DNA of 15,678 nt from JAMLIA01 sp039810005 (GTDB taxonomy: Bacteria; Chloroflexota; Chloroflexia; Thermomicrobiales; CFX8): assembly GCA_039810005.1 (NCBI GenBank), contig JBDHWD010000074.1, forward strand, positions 1-15,678. Reading direction: 5' to 3'. The notes below the pieces were generated by a model that was not told the origin of the DNA, ran no database searches, and saw only the letters and a program-made list of their open reading frames with translations. The first letter of the stretch is position 1. Every line of letters starts with the position of its first letter. A program made the position numbers and the translations under genes. Shown here one piece after another: positions 1 to 5,832 of the stretch.

Positions 1-1211
1 TCGCTGTGCCGGATGGCGCGGGCGACCCAGACGCCAACAACGAGCATGAGGATGCCGCTGGTCAGGAAGACGTAGCGCATGTCGAAGCTGGCGGCGATGC
101 TCGATCCACCGAGCGGGCCGATGAATCCGCCGAGCGATGTGGCTGCGGCCGTGAAGCCGAAGACAGCGCCGCGCCGTTCGGCCGGAGTCAGGTGGGCGAC
201 GATCGCGTTTGCCGTCGGCATGACGCCACCGGCGGCCAGCCCGAAGAGACCCTGCAGAATAATAAGTTGCGTAACGCTTCCGGCGAATGCCTGCGGGAGA
301 TAGAGCAGGCCAACGCCGATTGCACAGGCGATGAGCACCCAGCGTTGACCGATGCGGTCGGCGAGGCGTCCGAGCGTGATCGACGCGAACGCGCTGGTCA
401 GGCCGGCGATGCCGAGGGTGATGCCGGAGAGTGTGGCGACCGCCGCAGCCGAGTGCGCCAGGTTCTCGACGTAGAGCGGCATGATCGGCTGGATCGCGCT
501 GGAGGCGACCCGCAGCGCCAGCATGACGGCGATCATGGCCAGCATCGAGCTGGAGAGGAGCAGCGCCCGCAGCCGGTGGCTTGGCTGCTCGTCGATCGTG
601 CCACGTGCCGGGCGGGTGAACTCCTCACGCACCTGGGTCAGGACGATGACGCCGCCGATGAAGAGCATCAGGCCGGCGACGACGAAGGTCGGGCGATACC
701 CGATCTGGTCGGCGAGGACGCCACCGATGAGCGGGCCAACCGAGCCACCGGAGAACACGGCCATCTGCATCATGCCGAGGCCGAAGCCCATCTGCTCGCG
801 CGGCGTTGTCGCGGCGACGAGCGTGGTCGACGCGGTGACGGTGCCGGTGAAGCCGCCTTCAATGAAGCGCAGGATGAGCAGGTGCCAGGGGCTGGTTGCC
901 AGGCTCATCAGCCCGATCGTCAGCGAGCCGGCCAGCATCGCGCGCACGACCATCGGCTTGCGGCCATAGCGATCGGCGACGATGCCCCATAGAGGCGCGG
1001 AGACGGCCATGACCGCTGCGCCGCCGGCGTTGATCACACCGGCCCAGAGCGCCTGACTGGCGAACGACTCCGCCCCGAGATCTTTAATGTAGAAGGGAAG
1101 AAAGGGGGTGCGCAGACTGAAGCCAATGATCGTCAGCATCTGGGCGATCCAGAGTGCGTAGAGGTTGCGTCGCCAGGAGATCGCCGGTCGCGGCCCTGCG
1201 TTCTTGCTCAT
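1..1211 (-). CDS. MFS transporter, 12-TM drug-exporter type (3' end outside window)
   Basis: A reading frame open from ATG 1211 to the window edge gives about 403 residues without a stop, so only the last few codons are probably missing. The start reads MSKNAGPRPAISWRRNLYAL, followed by a first hydrophobic span. The MFS motif A between TM2 and TM3 is clear (GIVADRYGRKP), and motif C-like glycine-rich text (GGSVGPLIGG) lies in TM5. A hydrophilic loop near residue 200 separates two six-helix halves, and a second motif-A-like stretch (LGRLADRIGQR) opens the second half. This is the layout of proton-coupled drug exporters of the DHA1 group in the inner membrane. The substrate cannot be told. The ribosome site is weak (GGTGGGG just before ATG). 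The 182-base leader holds a small hairpin at 1293-1308. A sugar or metabolite exporter is the main alternative. Confidence 0.88.
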   Translation of the reverse strand, partial: MSKNAGPRPAISWRRNLYALWIAQMLTIIGFSLRTPFLPFYIKDLGAESFASQALWAGVINAGGAAVMAVSAPLWGIVADRYGRKPMVVRAMLAGSLTIGLMSLATSPWHLLILRFIEGGFTGTVTASTTLVAATTPREQMGFGLGMMQMAVFSGGSVGPLIGGVLADQIGYRPTFVVAGLMLFIGGVIVLTQVREEFTRPARGTIDEQPSHRLRALLLSSSMLAMIAVMLALRVASSAIQPIMPLYVENLAHSAAAVATLSGITLGIAGLTSAFASITLGRLADRIGQRWVLIACAIGVGLLYLPQAFAGSVTQLIILQGLFGLAAGGVMPTANAIVAHLTPAERRGAVFGFTAAATSLGGFIGPLGGSSIAASFDMRYVFLTSGILMLVVGVWVARAIRHS

Positions 1212-1292
1212 CACCCCACCGTGATCTGTCCGTCTGTGGGGGTTGGGAGACGCTGCCGCACCAGGTATGTGCCGCGCTCGTTGGTCCATCGT

Positions 1293-1308
1293 GTCGGCTA
1301 TTGCCGAC
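1293..1308 (-). other. Perfect hairpin with AATA loop in the leader of the MFS gene
   Basis: Read on the minus strand this is GTCGGC-AATA-GCCGAC, a 6-bp perfect stem with a 4-base loop, about 80 bases before the MFS start. A near-identical hairpin lies at 3050-3065. Its role is unknown; it could be a small repeat, a binding site or an RNA stem. The rest of 1212-1393 shows no gene and no convincing promoter, although weak -10-like boxes are present on the minus strand (TACACT at 1358-1353). Confidence 0.5.
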
Positions 1309-1393
1309 CGTCAGGAGATATGTACCACGCCCTTCCCCCGTCGCCAGGGCAGAGTGTAGTGCAGGTCGGCTGTCTGGGATACCCCGGAGCGGG

Positions 1394-2146
1394 TCAACTC
1401 TCGGAAGTGAGTGCCAGCGTTAGCGCGCCGTCTCCGAGGGTTACGTCCTCGACACGGTAGCCGCCGGCAGCCAGAGCCGCAGCGAGCTCGCGGTTGATGG
1501 CGCTCTCCAGCTCACCTTCCGGCACGGCATACGCCAGCGCGCCGTCGAGGTGGCCGTTGGTCAGGGCCAGCGAGCCATCCTGCTCGATGACAGCAGCCGT
1601 GTAGGTCCCGCCGACGCCGTAGGCTGAGAGGTCGACCGACAAGCCATTCGGGTTGATGTGAACCTGGATGTCATCAATCGGACCCAGGTTGCCGTGGGAC
1701 TGTAGTCGGTCAGTGATCTCCTGCTCGGTGATCGTCACTTCACCGGACGGCTCAAGGCCGACCTCGGTGGCGATGCGATCCTGAACCGCTTCGCGGACGC
1801 CATCGCGGATGCCGTTCACTGCCATATCTCCGACTCGGGGCTGCACGACCTGCGTGATGAGCAGCCAGGCGGCGACGCCGCCGATTGTCAGCAGCAGTAC
1901 AAATGAGAGCAGGCAGCCGCCCCCGCGTCGTCCTCGGCGGGCCGGCGGTGCTGCCGCCATCGGCGGTGGCGCGGCGTGCATGATCGGCACCTGAGCCGGT
2001 GCCGCAGATGTCGATGCCGACACCGGTGCCTGCTGGCGGCCGTGCCACGATCGGTGTTGCGTGGCGGAACGCGTGAAGGGGCGGCCGCAGGCGGCGCATT
2101 GCGCGACGCCGAGCTCGTTGCGGTGGCCACATTGCGGACAGATCAT
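1394..2146 (-). CDS. Zinc-ribbon, single-span membrane protein with extracytoplasmic domain
   Basis: This 250-residue protein begins with a zinc ribbon in which Cys3, Cys6, Cys17 and Cys20 form two CxxC/CxxC knuckles (MICPQCG and CAACGRPF). A low-complexity Ala/Pro/Gln linker follows to about residue 70, then an Arg/Gly-rich positive patch and one strongly hydrophobic span at about 78-99. The remaining 150 residues are acidic and soluble and should lie outside the membrane by the positive-inside rule. They contain stretches reading EVTITEQEITDRL and VHINPNGLSVDLSAYGVGG, which suggest a beta-rich fold resembling lipid-binding or LmeA-like secreted domains, but I cannot assign a family. It starts at ATG 2146 with a weak AAGGG upstream. 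The gene is followed by the MFS exporter on the same strand with a 182-base gap. Function unknown; the gene itself looks real. Confidence 0.8.
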   Translation of the reverse strand: MICPQCGHRNELGVAQCAACGRPFTRSATQHRSWHGRQQAPVSASTSAAPAQVPIMHAAPPPMAAAPPARRGRRGGGCLLSFVLLLTIGGVAAWLLITQVVQPRVGDMAVNGIRDGVREAVQDRIATEVGLEPSGEVTITEQEITDRLQSHGNLGPIDDIQVHINPNGLSVDLSAYGVGGTYTAAVIEQDGSLALTNGHLDGALAYAVPEGELESAINRELAAALAAGGYRVEDVTLGDGALTLALTSES

Positions 2147-2314
2147 CAGCGCGACCCTTGGGGACTACCAGCGCGTGCCGTCACAGCGCTGCCGGTCACC
2201 GGGAATCTGAAAGTGTAACGCACCGCCTGCCCGGGTGGTCACGCTGTGCCGTTGGCAGGAAGCGCGCCGTGGGTCGCTGCGAGGCCAGGTTCGCCGTGGC
2301 CTGATCAGCCGTTG
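2147..2314. other. Short intergenic region without recognisable feature
   Basis: About 170 bases lie between the zinc-ribbon gene and the possible small reading frames beyond 2315. I see no RNA gene, no strong hairpin followed by T residues, and no convincing promoter. Any promoter for the zinc-ribbon gene should lie here on the minus strand. Confidence 0.4.
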
Positions 2315-2461
2315 TTAGTCGTCTGCGCCGGCGAGCTGGCCGTCGATCTTCCGTTCGCGTGAGGCGGTGTGTGACCCTCGCTCCTGCGCTGCAGATGGCT
2401 CGCTATCGTCCATATTCTGCTCATCACGTGCGTCTGACCGACGCAGCGGAACTGGCGCCAT
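2315..2461 (-). CDS. Possible 48-residue hydrophilic peptide, in frame after a TGA
   Basis: The ATG at 2461 immediately follows the TGA of the 29-residue membrane peptide (TGA-ATG) and stays in the same frame to a TAA at 2317-2315. The product is highly charged, with acidic and basic residues scattered throughout (for example RRSDARDEQNMDDSE) and an end rich in Asp. No separate ribosome site is seen, so it could be translated only by re-initiation, by readthrough of the TGA, or not at all. It may instead be the tail of one single-span protein whose frame is broken by the stop. Other frames across this stretch give unlikely Ser/Arg/Cys-rich products. Confidence is low. Confidence 0.25.
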   Translation of the reverse strand: MAPVPLRRSDARDEQNMDDSEPSAAQERGSHTASRERKIDGQLAGADD

Positions 2462-2551
2462 TCAGGTTGGCGCTCCCAGCCGCGGCAGGATGACTGCCTG
2501 CAGCAGGATCCAGAAAGCGAGGACGCCGACGACCAAAAGGATCTCGAGCAT
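2462..2551 (-). CDS. Small single-span membrane peptide (29 residues)
   Basis: A very short frame starts with ATG 2551, 21 bases after the stop of the DUF302 gene. An AGGT-type ribosome site lies about 10 bases upstream (ACAGGTAACG). The peptide is almost entirely one membrane helix, beginning MLEILLVVGVLAFWILLQAV and ending in PRLGAPT. A pure hydrophobic run of this kind is unlikely by chance in such GC-rich DNA, which mostly yields Arg/Ala/Pro-rich noise. Its place at the end of the CsoR-family/DUF302 operon suggests co-expression. The next in-frame codons continue as a 48-residue charged tail after a single TGA. No known family is recognised. It may be a genuine small protein or the start of an interrupted one. 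Confidence 0.4.
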   Translation of the reverse strand: MLEILLVVGVLAFWILLQAVILPRLGAPT

Positions 2552-2572
2552 AATCGTGCGTTACCTGTCTCG

Positions 2573-3004
2573 TTAGCTCTGCTTCGCCACATCGTCGGCC
2601 AGGCTCAGCAGCGCGCGCTTAAGCCGCTCGCGGGCTTCGGCGGCGACGGAGGCGACGGCGGCGTTGTCGACGAGGCCGAGCGCAGCCTGTGGATCCATTG
2701 CGGAAACAGCTGAGCGATCGTCGTTGATGGCGCGGACGACGACATTGCAGGGCAGCAGCAGACCGATCTCCTGCTCGGCAGTCAGCGCCTGGTGGGCCAG
2801 GCCCGGGTTACACGCGCCGAGGATGATGTACGGCTCGAAGTCGACGCCGATCTTCGACTTCAGCGTGGCGCGGACGTCAATCTCGGTCAGCACGCCGAAA
2901 CCTTCTCTGGCCAGCGCCTGCTTCGTCTGCTCGATCGCGTCGGCATACGGGAGCTCAACGGTTACGCTCAGCCCGTAGGTTGTCTCAGTCATTGTGGCGG
3001 TCAT
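2573..3004 (-). CDS. DUF302 domain protein
   Basis: This 143-residue soluble protein matches the DUF302 family (COG3439) throughout. The signature stretches are GFGVLTEIDVRATLKSKIGV, then PYIILGACNPGLAHQAL and EIGLLLPCNVVV. Two cysteines, Cys65 in GACNP and Cys86 in LPCNV, sit at the family's typical conserved places. The biochemical role of DUF302 is not settled; family members often sit near sulfur-handling, persulfide or metal-stress genes. The start at ATG 3004 has a good GGGGAG six bases upstream; a second ATG at 2992 is possible. It lies 53 bases after the CsoR-family repressor gene on the same strand, so the two are probably one autoregulated unit. Family assignment is firm; function is inferred from context only. 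Confidence 0.9.
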   Translation of the reverse strand: MTATMTETTYGLSVTVELPYADAIEQTKQALAREGFGVLTEIDVRATLKSKIGVDFEPYIILGACNPGLAHQALTAEQEIGLLLPCNVVVRAINDDRSAVSAMDPQAALGLVDNAAVASVAAEARERLKRALLSLADDVAKQS

Positions 3005-3049
3005 GGTGTGCTCCCCATTCTCTGGATGAATCGTTGCGCGTATTGTCTC

Positions 3050-3065
3050 GTCGGTTATTACCGAC
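3050..3065 (-). other. Hairpin with AATA loop overlapping the stop of the CsoR-family gene
   Basis: On the minus strand this reads GTCGGT-AATA-ACCGAC, a perfect 6-bp stem whose loop contains the TAA stop of the repressor gene. It matches the hairpin at 1293-1308 at 14 of 16 bases, and both differences keep one base pair intact (C-G there, T-A here). No T-run follows, so it is a poor classical terminator. It lies between the repressor and DUF302 genes and could tune their relative expression. Confidence 0.5.
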
Positions 3066-3342
3066 TGTGCTTCACGACAAGGTCGACCATCTTGCGGGCA
3101 GCGACATCAGGCGACGAGAACTGATCGGGGTTGCCGATGCAGTAGAGCGCCCAGGCTTCAAGCATCTGGCCCGAGAGCGCGTGGATGGCGGCCTTCATCG
3201 AGGCGACCTGTGTCAATACCTGCTCGCAATCGCGCTCGTCCTCGATCATCTTCTGGATGCCACGCGCCTGGCCTTCGACGCGCTTCAGGCGTTCGATGAA
3301 GTCCTGGCGCATTTCGCTGTCGATCTCCCCGATTGTCGGCAT
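3058..3342 (-). CDS. CsoR/FrmR/CstR-family (DUF156) transcriptional repressor
   Basis: This 94-residue all-helical protein carries the family hallmark RLKRVEGQARGIQKMIEDERDC near its start. CsoR proteins bind Cu(I) through Cys-His-Cys (Cys36, His61, Cys65 in M. tuberculosis). Aligned by spacing, the residues here are Cys39, Trp64 and Cys68: both cysteines are kept but the His is replaced by Trp. Persulfide-sensing CstR proteins also keep the two cysteines and lose the His, so a sulfur or persulfide sensor is as likely as a copper sensor. The start is ATG 3342 with a strong GAGGGAGGG site. A GTACCC-N5-GGGTAC palindrome lies 29 bases upstream and should be its own operator. The DUF302 gene follows 53 bases downstream. 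Family certain; ligand inferred. Confidence 0.93.
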   Translation of the reverse strand: MPTIGEIDSEMRQDFIERLKRVEGQARGIQKMIEDERDCEQVLTQVASMKAAIHALSGQMLEAWALYCIGNPDQFSSPDVAARKMVDLVVKHSR

Positions 3343-3367
3343 CGTCCCTCCCTCGTGCGCCGAAACT

Positions 3368-3387
3368 AGAGTACCCCCCTAGGGTAC
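3368..3387 (-). promoter_or_regulatory. Probable CsoR/CstR-type operator with overlapping -10
   Basis: The 17-base palindrome GTACCCCCCTAGGGTAC (3371-3387) has 6-bp arms around a 5-base centre with a C/G tract. This is the known form of CsoR and CstR operators, which are G-tract pseudo-palindromes flanked by TAC/GTA. It overlaps a TACTCT -10-like box (3373-3368, minus strand), and TTGGAG lies just upstream at a short spacing. Binding by the repressor encoded directly downstream would therefore block its promoter. Confidence 0.8.
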
Positions 3388-3623
3388 CTCCAACGTGTGG
3401 CAAACGCAAGTTAGGGAGAGCGATGACGATGTGTTGGGCTTACGGGAGCGTAGTGTCTCTGGGGATGACGCGAATGCCAGGGGCTGCGTGGACCGCTCGC
3501 CGTCGGTTCTGCTTGTGCGATGAGAGGTGTCGCCTCACGGCGATGACAGCGCCAGCGCTGTCCCTACGAACGCATTACGGCGGCCTCGCATATCCAGCGC
3601 GTGCGAAAGATCACCGCATGGCA
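3388..3623. other. Gene-free spacer with a small palindrome
   Basis: This stretch lies between the repressor promoter and the repeats next to the fused sulfur-carrier gene. Overlapping frames here give Arg/Pro-rich products that match no family. A 16-base perfect inverted repeat, ACAGCGC-CA-GCGCTGT, lies at 3548-3563. Nothing else is recognised. Confidence 0.45.
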
Positions 3624-3658
3624 CCTCTCCCCTCGCAGGGGAGAAGCTGGGAGAGGGG
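3624..3658. repeat. Palindromic intergenic repeat, B-type unit (inverted copy)
   Basis: This 35-base unit holds CCTCTCCCCT...AGGGGAGA followed by AGCTGGGAGAGGGG. Read on the minus strand it matches the unit at 8858-8892 at 31 of 35 bases; three of the four differences fall in the hairpin loop region. It belongs to the same repeat cluster as the unit at 3708-3757. Confidence 0.75.
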
Positions 3659-3707
3659 TAAGTCGGGAGACGCCCCACACGTCCCGGCACCCACACCCCG
3701 TCGCACC

Positions 3708-3757
3708 ACGACACCCTCCCTCTCCCCATGGGAGAGGGAGGGCCGGGGAGGGTGAGG
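3708..3757. repeat. Palindromic intergenic repeat ending in GTGAGGTCC
   Basis: An inverted repeat CCTCCCTCTCCC-CAT-GGGAGAGGGAGG (3714-3740) is followed by GGGTGAGGTCC. It matches in plan the units at 8764-8807 (inverted) and 8925-8971 (same orientation), which also end in the GTGAGGTCC box. It lies 11 bases beyond the stop of the fused sulfur-carrier gene, so its transcript would form a stable hairpin there and could act as a terminator or mRNA 3' end. Confidence 0.75.
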
Positions 3758-3768
3758 TCCCTCGGTCG

Positions 3769-5229
3769 CTAGTACTTCGGGATGCTGGAGTCGACGTCGT
3801 CGGACCAGGCCAGGATGCCGCCGGTGAGGTTCTTGAGCTTGGTGAAGCCTGCCGAGCGCAGCTGCTCGAGTGCGCGGGCGCTGCGGACGCCGGAGCGGCA
3901 GTAGAGGACGATGTCGCGGCTGGTGTCCAGCTCGTGCATGCGGGCCGGAATCTCGCCGACCGGGATGAGGACGCTGTCCGGGATCAGGCCGATCTCGCGC
4001 TCGTGCGGCTCGCGCACGTCGACGACGAGCGGGTTCCAGCCGGCGGAGCGCTTGGCGGCCAGCTCGACCGGCGTGATCTGCCACTCGGGGGCGACGACCT
4101 CAGTTGGCTTCGGCTCTGGCGTCACTCCGCAAAACTCCATGTAATCGATCAGCTCGGTGACGGTCGGGTTCTCGCCGCAGACCGGGCACTGCGGGTCCTT
4201 GCGGAGCTTGTACTCCTTGAACCGCATGCCGAGCGCATCATAGCGCAGCAGGCGGCCGATCAGCGGCTCGCCGATACCGAGGATCAGCTTGACGGCCTCG
4301 GTGGCCTGCATCACGCCGACCGTGCCCGGCAGGACGCCCAGCACACCACCTTCGGCGCAGCTGGGGACGAGGCCGGGAGGTGGCGGTTCGGGATAGAGGC
4401 AGCGATAGCACGGCCCCTGCGTCGCGTCGAAGACGGAAATCTGGCCCTCAAAGCGGAAGATGCTGCCGTAGACGTTCGGCTTGCCGAGCATGACACACGC
4501 ATCGTTGACCAGATAGCGCGTCGGGAAATTGTCCGTCCCGTCGATGATGATGTCGTAGTCCTTGAAGATCTCCAGCGCATTCTCGCTGGTCAGGCGCACC
4601 TCATAGGGCACGATCTTGATGTGTGGGTTGAGATCGCGGAGACGTTCGGCCGAGGCTTCCAGCTTGGGGCGATCGATGTCGCTGGTTGCGTAGATGACCT
4701 GACGCTGCAGGTTGGTGACATCGACGACGTCGCTATCGACGACGCCGATCGTACCGACGCCGGCCGCAGCGAGATAGAGGCCGAGCGGCGCGCCGAGACC
4801 ACCAGCACCGATTAGCAGCACCTTGGCGGCCTTCAGCTTCTCCTGACCGGACAGGGCGACCTCGGGCATGATCAGATGCCGCGAGTAGCGCATGATCTCG
4901 TCGTTCGAGAGCGTCGTCTCGGCGACCTGTGGCTCGACCACGCCACCGGCGATCGACGGGACGATCGTGACCTCTGCGCCGTCGCTTAGCTCGGTATCTG
5001 CGCCGTTGAGGTAGCGGATGTCCTCTTCGCCAACGTAGATGTTGACGAACGAGCGCAGCTTGCCCTCGTCGCTGAAGAGATGCTGCTTCAGCTCGGGGTA
5101 TTCGGCGGTCAACTGGCTGAGCGCCTCGCCGACGGTCGTGGCCGGCACGGCGTAGGTCGCTGCGCCGCCGGTGAAGCCGCGCAGCGCGGTTGGGATAAAG
5201 ATGGTTGCGGTTGCGATATTCGTGGTCAT
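3769..5229 (-). CDS. CysO-type sulfur carrier fused to MoeB/ThiF-type E1 and rhodanese (CysO-MoeZ fusion)
   Basis: Three domains occupy 486 residues. Residues 1-96 are a ubiquitin-fold carrier very like M. tuberculosis CysO: IPTALRGFTGG, GKLRSFVNIYVGEEDIR, and VTIVPSIAGG ending at Gly95-Gly96. Residues 105-365 are an E1-like adenylyltransferase: nucleotide loop GAGGLGAP (141-148), Arg176 in LQRQ, zinc cysteines CYRC (274, 277) and CPVC (348, 351), and Cys291 in SCAEGGVLG matching the MOCS3 catalytic cysteine. Residues 385-486 are rhodanese with active loop CRSGVRS (Cys444). In M. tuberculosis, MoeZ adenylates and thiocarboxylates separate CysO for CysM. Here the carrier's Gly-Gly is internal, so it must be cut before it can be activated, or the fusion works otherwise. 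AGGAGG precedes ATG 5229 by five bases; the peptidase gene lies 58 bases upstream. A role in Mo-cofactor or thiamine sulfur transfer is the alternative. Confidence 0.95.
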   Translation of the reverse strand: MTTNIATATIFIPTALRGFTGGAATYAVPATTVGEALSQLTAEYPELKQHLFSDEGKLRSFVNIYVGEEDIRYLNGADTELSDGAEVTIVPSIAGGVVEPQVAETTLSNDEIMRYSRHLIMPEVALSGQEKLKAAKVLLIGAGGLGAPLGLYLAAAGVGTIGVVDSDVVDVTNLQRQVIYATSDIDRPKLEASAERLRDLNPHIKIVPYEVRLTSENALEIFKDYDIIIDGTDNFPTRYLVNDACVMLGKPNVYGSIFRFEGQISVFDATQGPCYRCLYPEPPPPGLVPSCAEGGVLGVLPGTVGVMQATEAVKLILGIGEPLIGRLLRYDALGMRFKEYKLRKDPQCPVCGENPTVTELIDYMEFCGVTPEPKPTEVVAPEWQITPVELAAKRSAGWNPLVVDVREPHEREIGLIPDSVLIPVGEIPARMHELDTSRDIVLYCRSGVRSARALEQLRSAGFTKLKNLTGGILAWSDDVDSSIPKY

Positions 5230-5287
5230 GGTGCCTCCTGAGTCAGGCCAATTACTCGTAAATCAGACGTTGGGTGAATCTGCTCGC

Positions 5288-5830
5288 TCACTCGTCCTCT
5301 CCTGCTGCGTCGGATGTCGCGTCAGGCGTGTGCTCGGTCGCAGGATGCGATCCATGCGTCGGATGGTCATCTGCGGCCGGCAGGTCGATGGTCACTTCGT
5401 CGTAGGCCGTGCGATCGTCGCGCAACTGCCAGCCAGTGAGGACGTCGAAGCGTCCCTCGCGGATGCTGGCGATCAGGTAGCTGTACCAGGGCCAGGCGTG
5501 CTCACGGTCGAACTCGGATGGTCGCGCCGGGGCGTTCGGGTGTGAATGATAGAACCCGAGGATGTCCAGCCCGCGTTGGCGTGCTTCGCGCTCGGCGCGC
5601 ATCATCGCCTGCGGGGTGATCAGGAACCGGCGCCGGCGCTCCTCTTCGTCCCACTCGTTCTCAATCGGCAGGAGTTGCTCGACCGTGCGCTGCCCGTCCG
5701 CTTCGTGGCCGAGGAGGACGCCGCAACACTCGTCCGGGAATGTCTGCTCGCCGTGCGTCGCAATGGCGGCGGCCAGGTTCTCCGGCAGCGTGATCGACAG
5801 GCTTGCGGTGGGCCTGGTGGTCCCGGTCAT
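5288..5830 (-). CDS. mec: JAMM/MPN metallopeptidase, Mec-like (CysO-cysteine peptidase)
   Basis: This 180-residue zinc peptidase has the full JAMM signature: Glu34 in PDECCGVLLG, then His95-Ser96-His97-Pro98, seven residues, Ser105, two residues and Asp108. In M. tuberculosis, Mec cleaves newly made cysteine from the Gly-Gly end of CysO. The core is about 150 residues, close to that enzyme; residues 152-180 are an extra, disordered tail rich in Asp, Glu, His and Thr. It starts at ATG 5830 only two bases after the cysM stop, with GGAGGA inside the cysM end, so the two are translationally linked. The fused CysO-E1-rhodanese gene follows. Beyond releasing cysteine it may also cut the fusion after Gly96. 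All metal ligands are present; substrate is inferred from context. Confidence 0.93.
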   Translation of the reverse strand: MTGTTRPTASLSITLPENLAAAIATHGEQTFPDECCGVLLGHEADGQRTVEQLLPIENEWDEEERRRRFLITPQAMMRAEREARQRGLDILGFYHSHPNAPARPSEFDREHAWPWYSYLIASIREGRFDVLTGWQLRDDRTAYDEVTIDLPAADDHPTHGSHPATEHTPDATSDAAGEDE

Positions 5831-5832
5831 GG

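Noticed and set aside
6..992. Long plus-strand open frame of 328 codons opposite the first MFS gene
   Set aside because: Its product is a Glu/Asp/Arg/Gly-rich string without fold or family likeness, and the minus-strand frame encodes an unmistakable MFS transporter. High GC content commonly opens such antisense frames.
2305..2592. 95-codon minus-strand frame overlapping the small membrane peptide
   Set aside because: It is Ser/Arg/Cys/Trp-rich and overlaps the end of the DUF302 gene; the shifted 29-codon frame gives a much more protein-like helix.
3601..4815. 404-codon plus-strand frame opposite the fused sulfur-carrier gene
   Set aside because: It begins in the palindromic repeats and continues as an Asp/Ala/Arg/Val-rich antisense shadow of a well-conserved three-domain protein.
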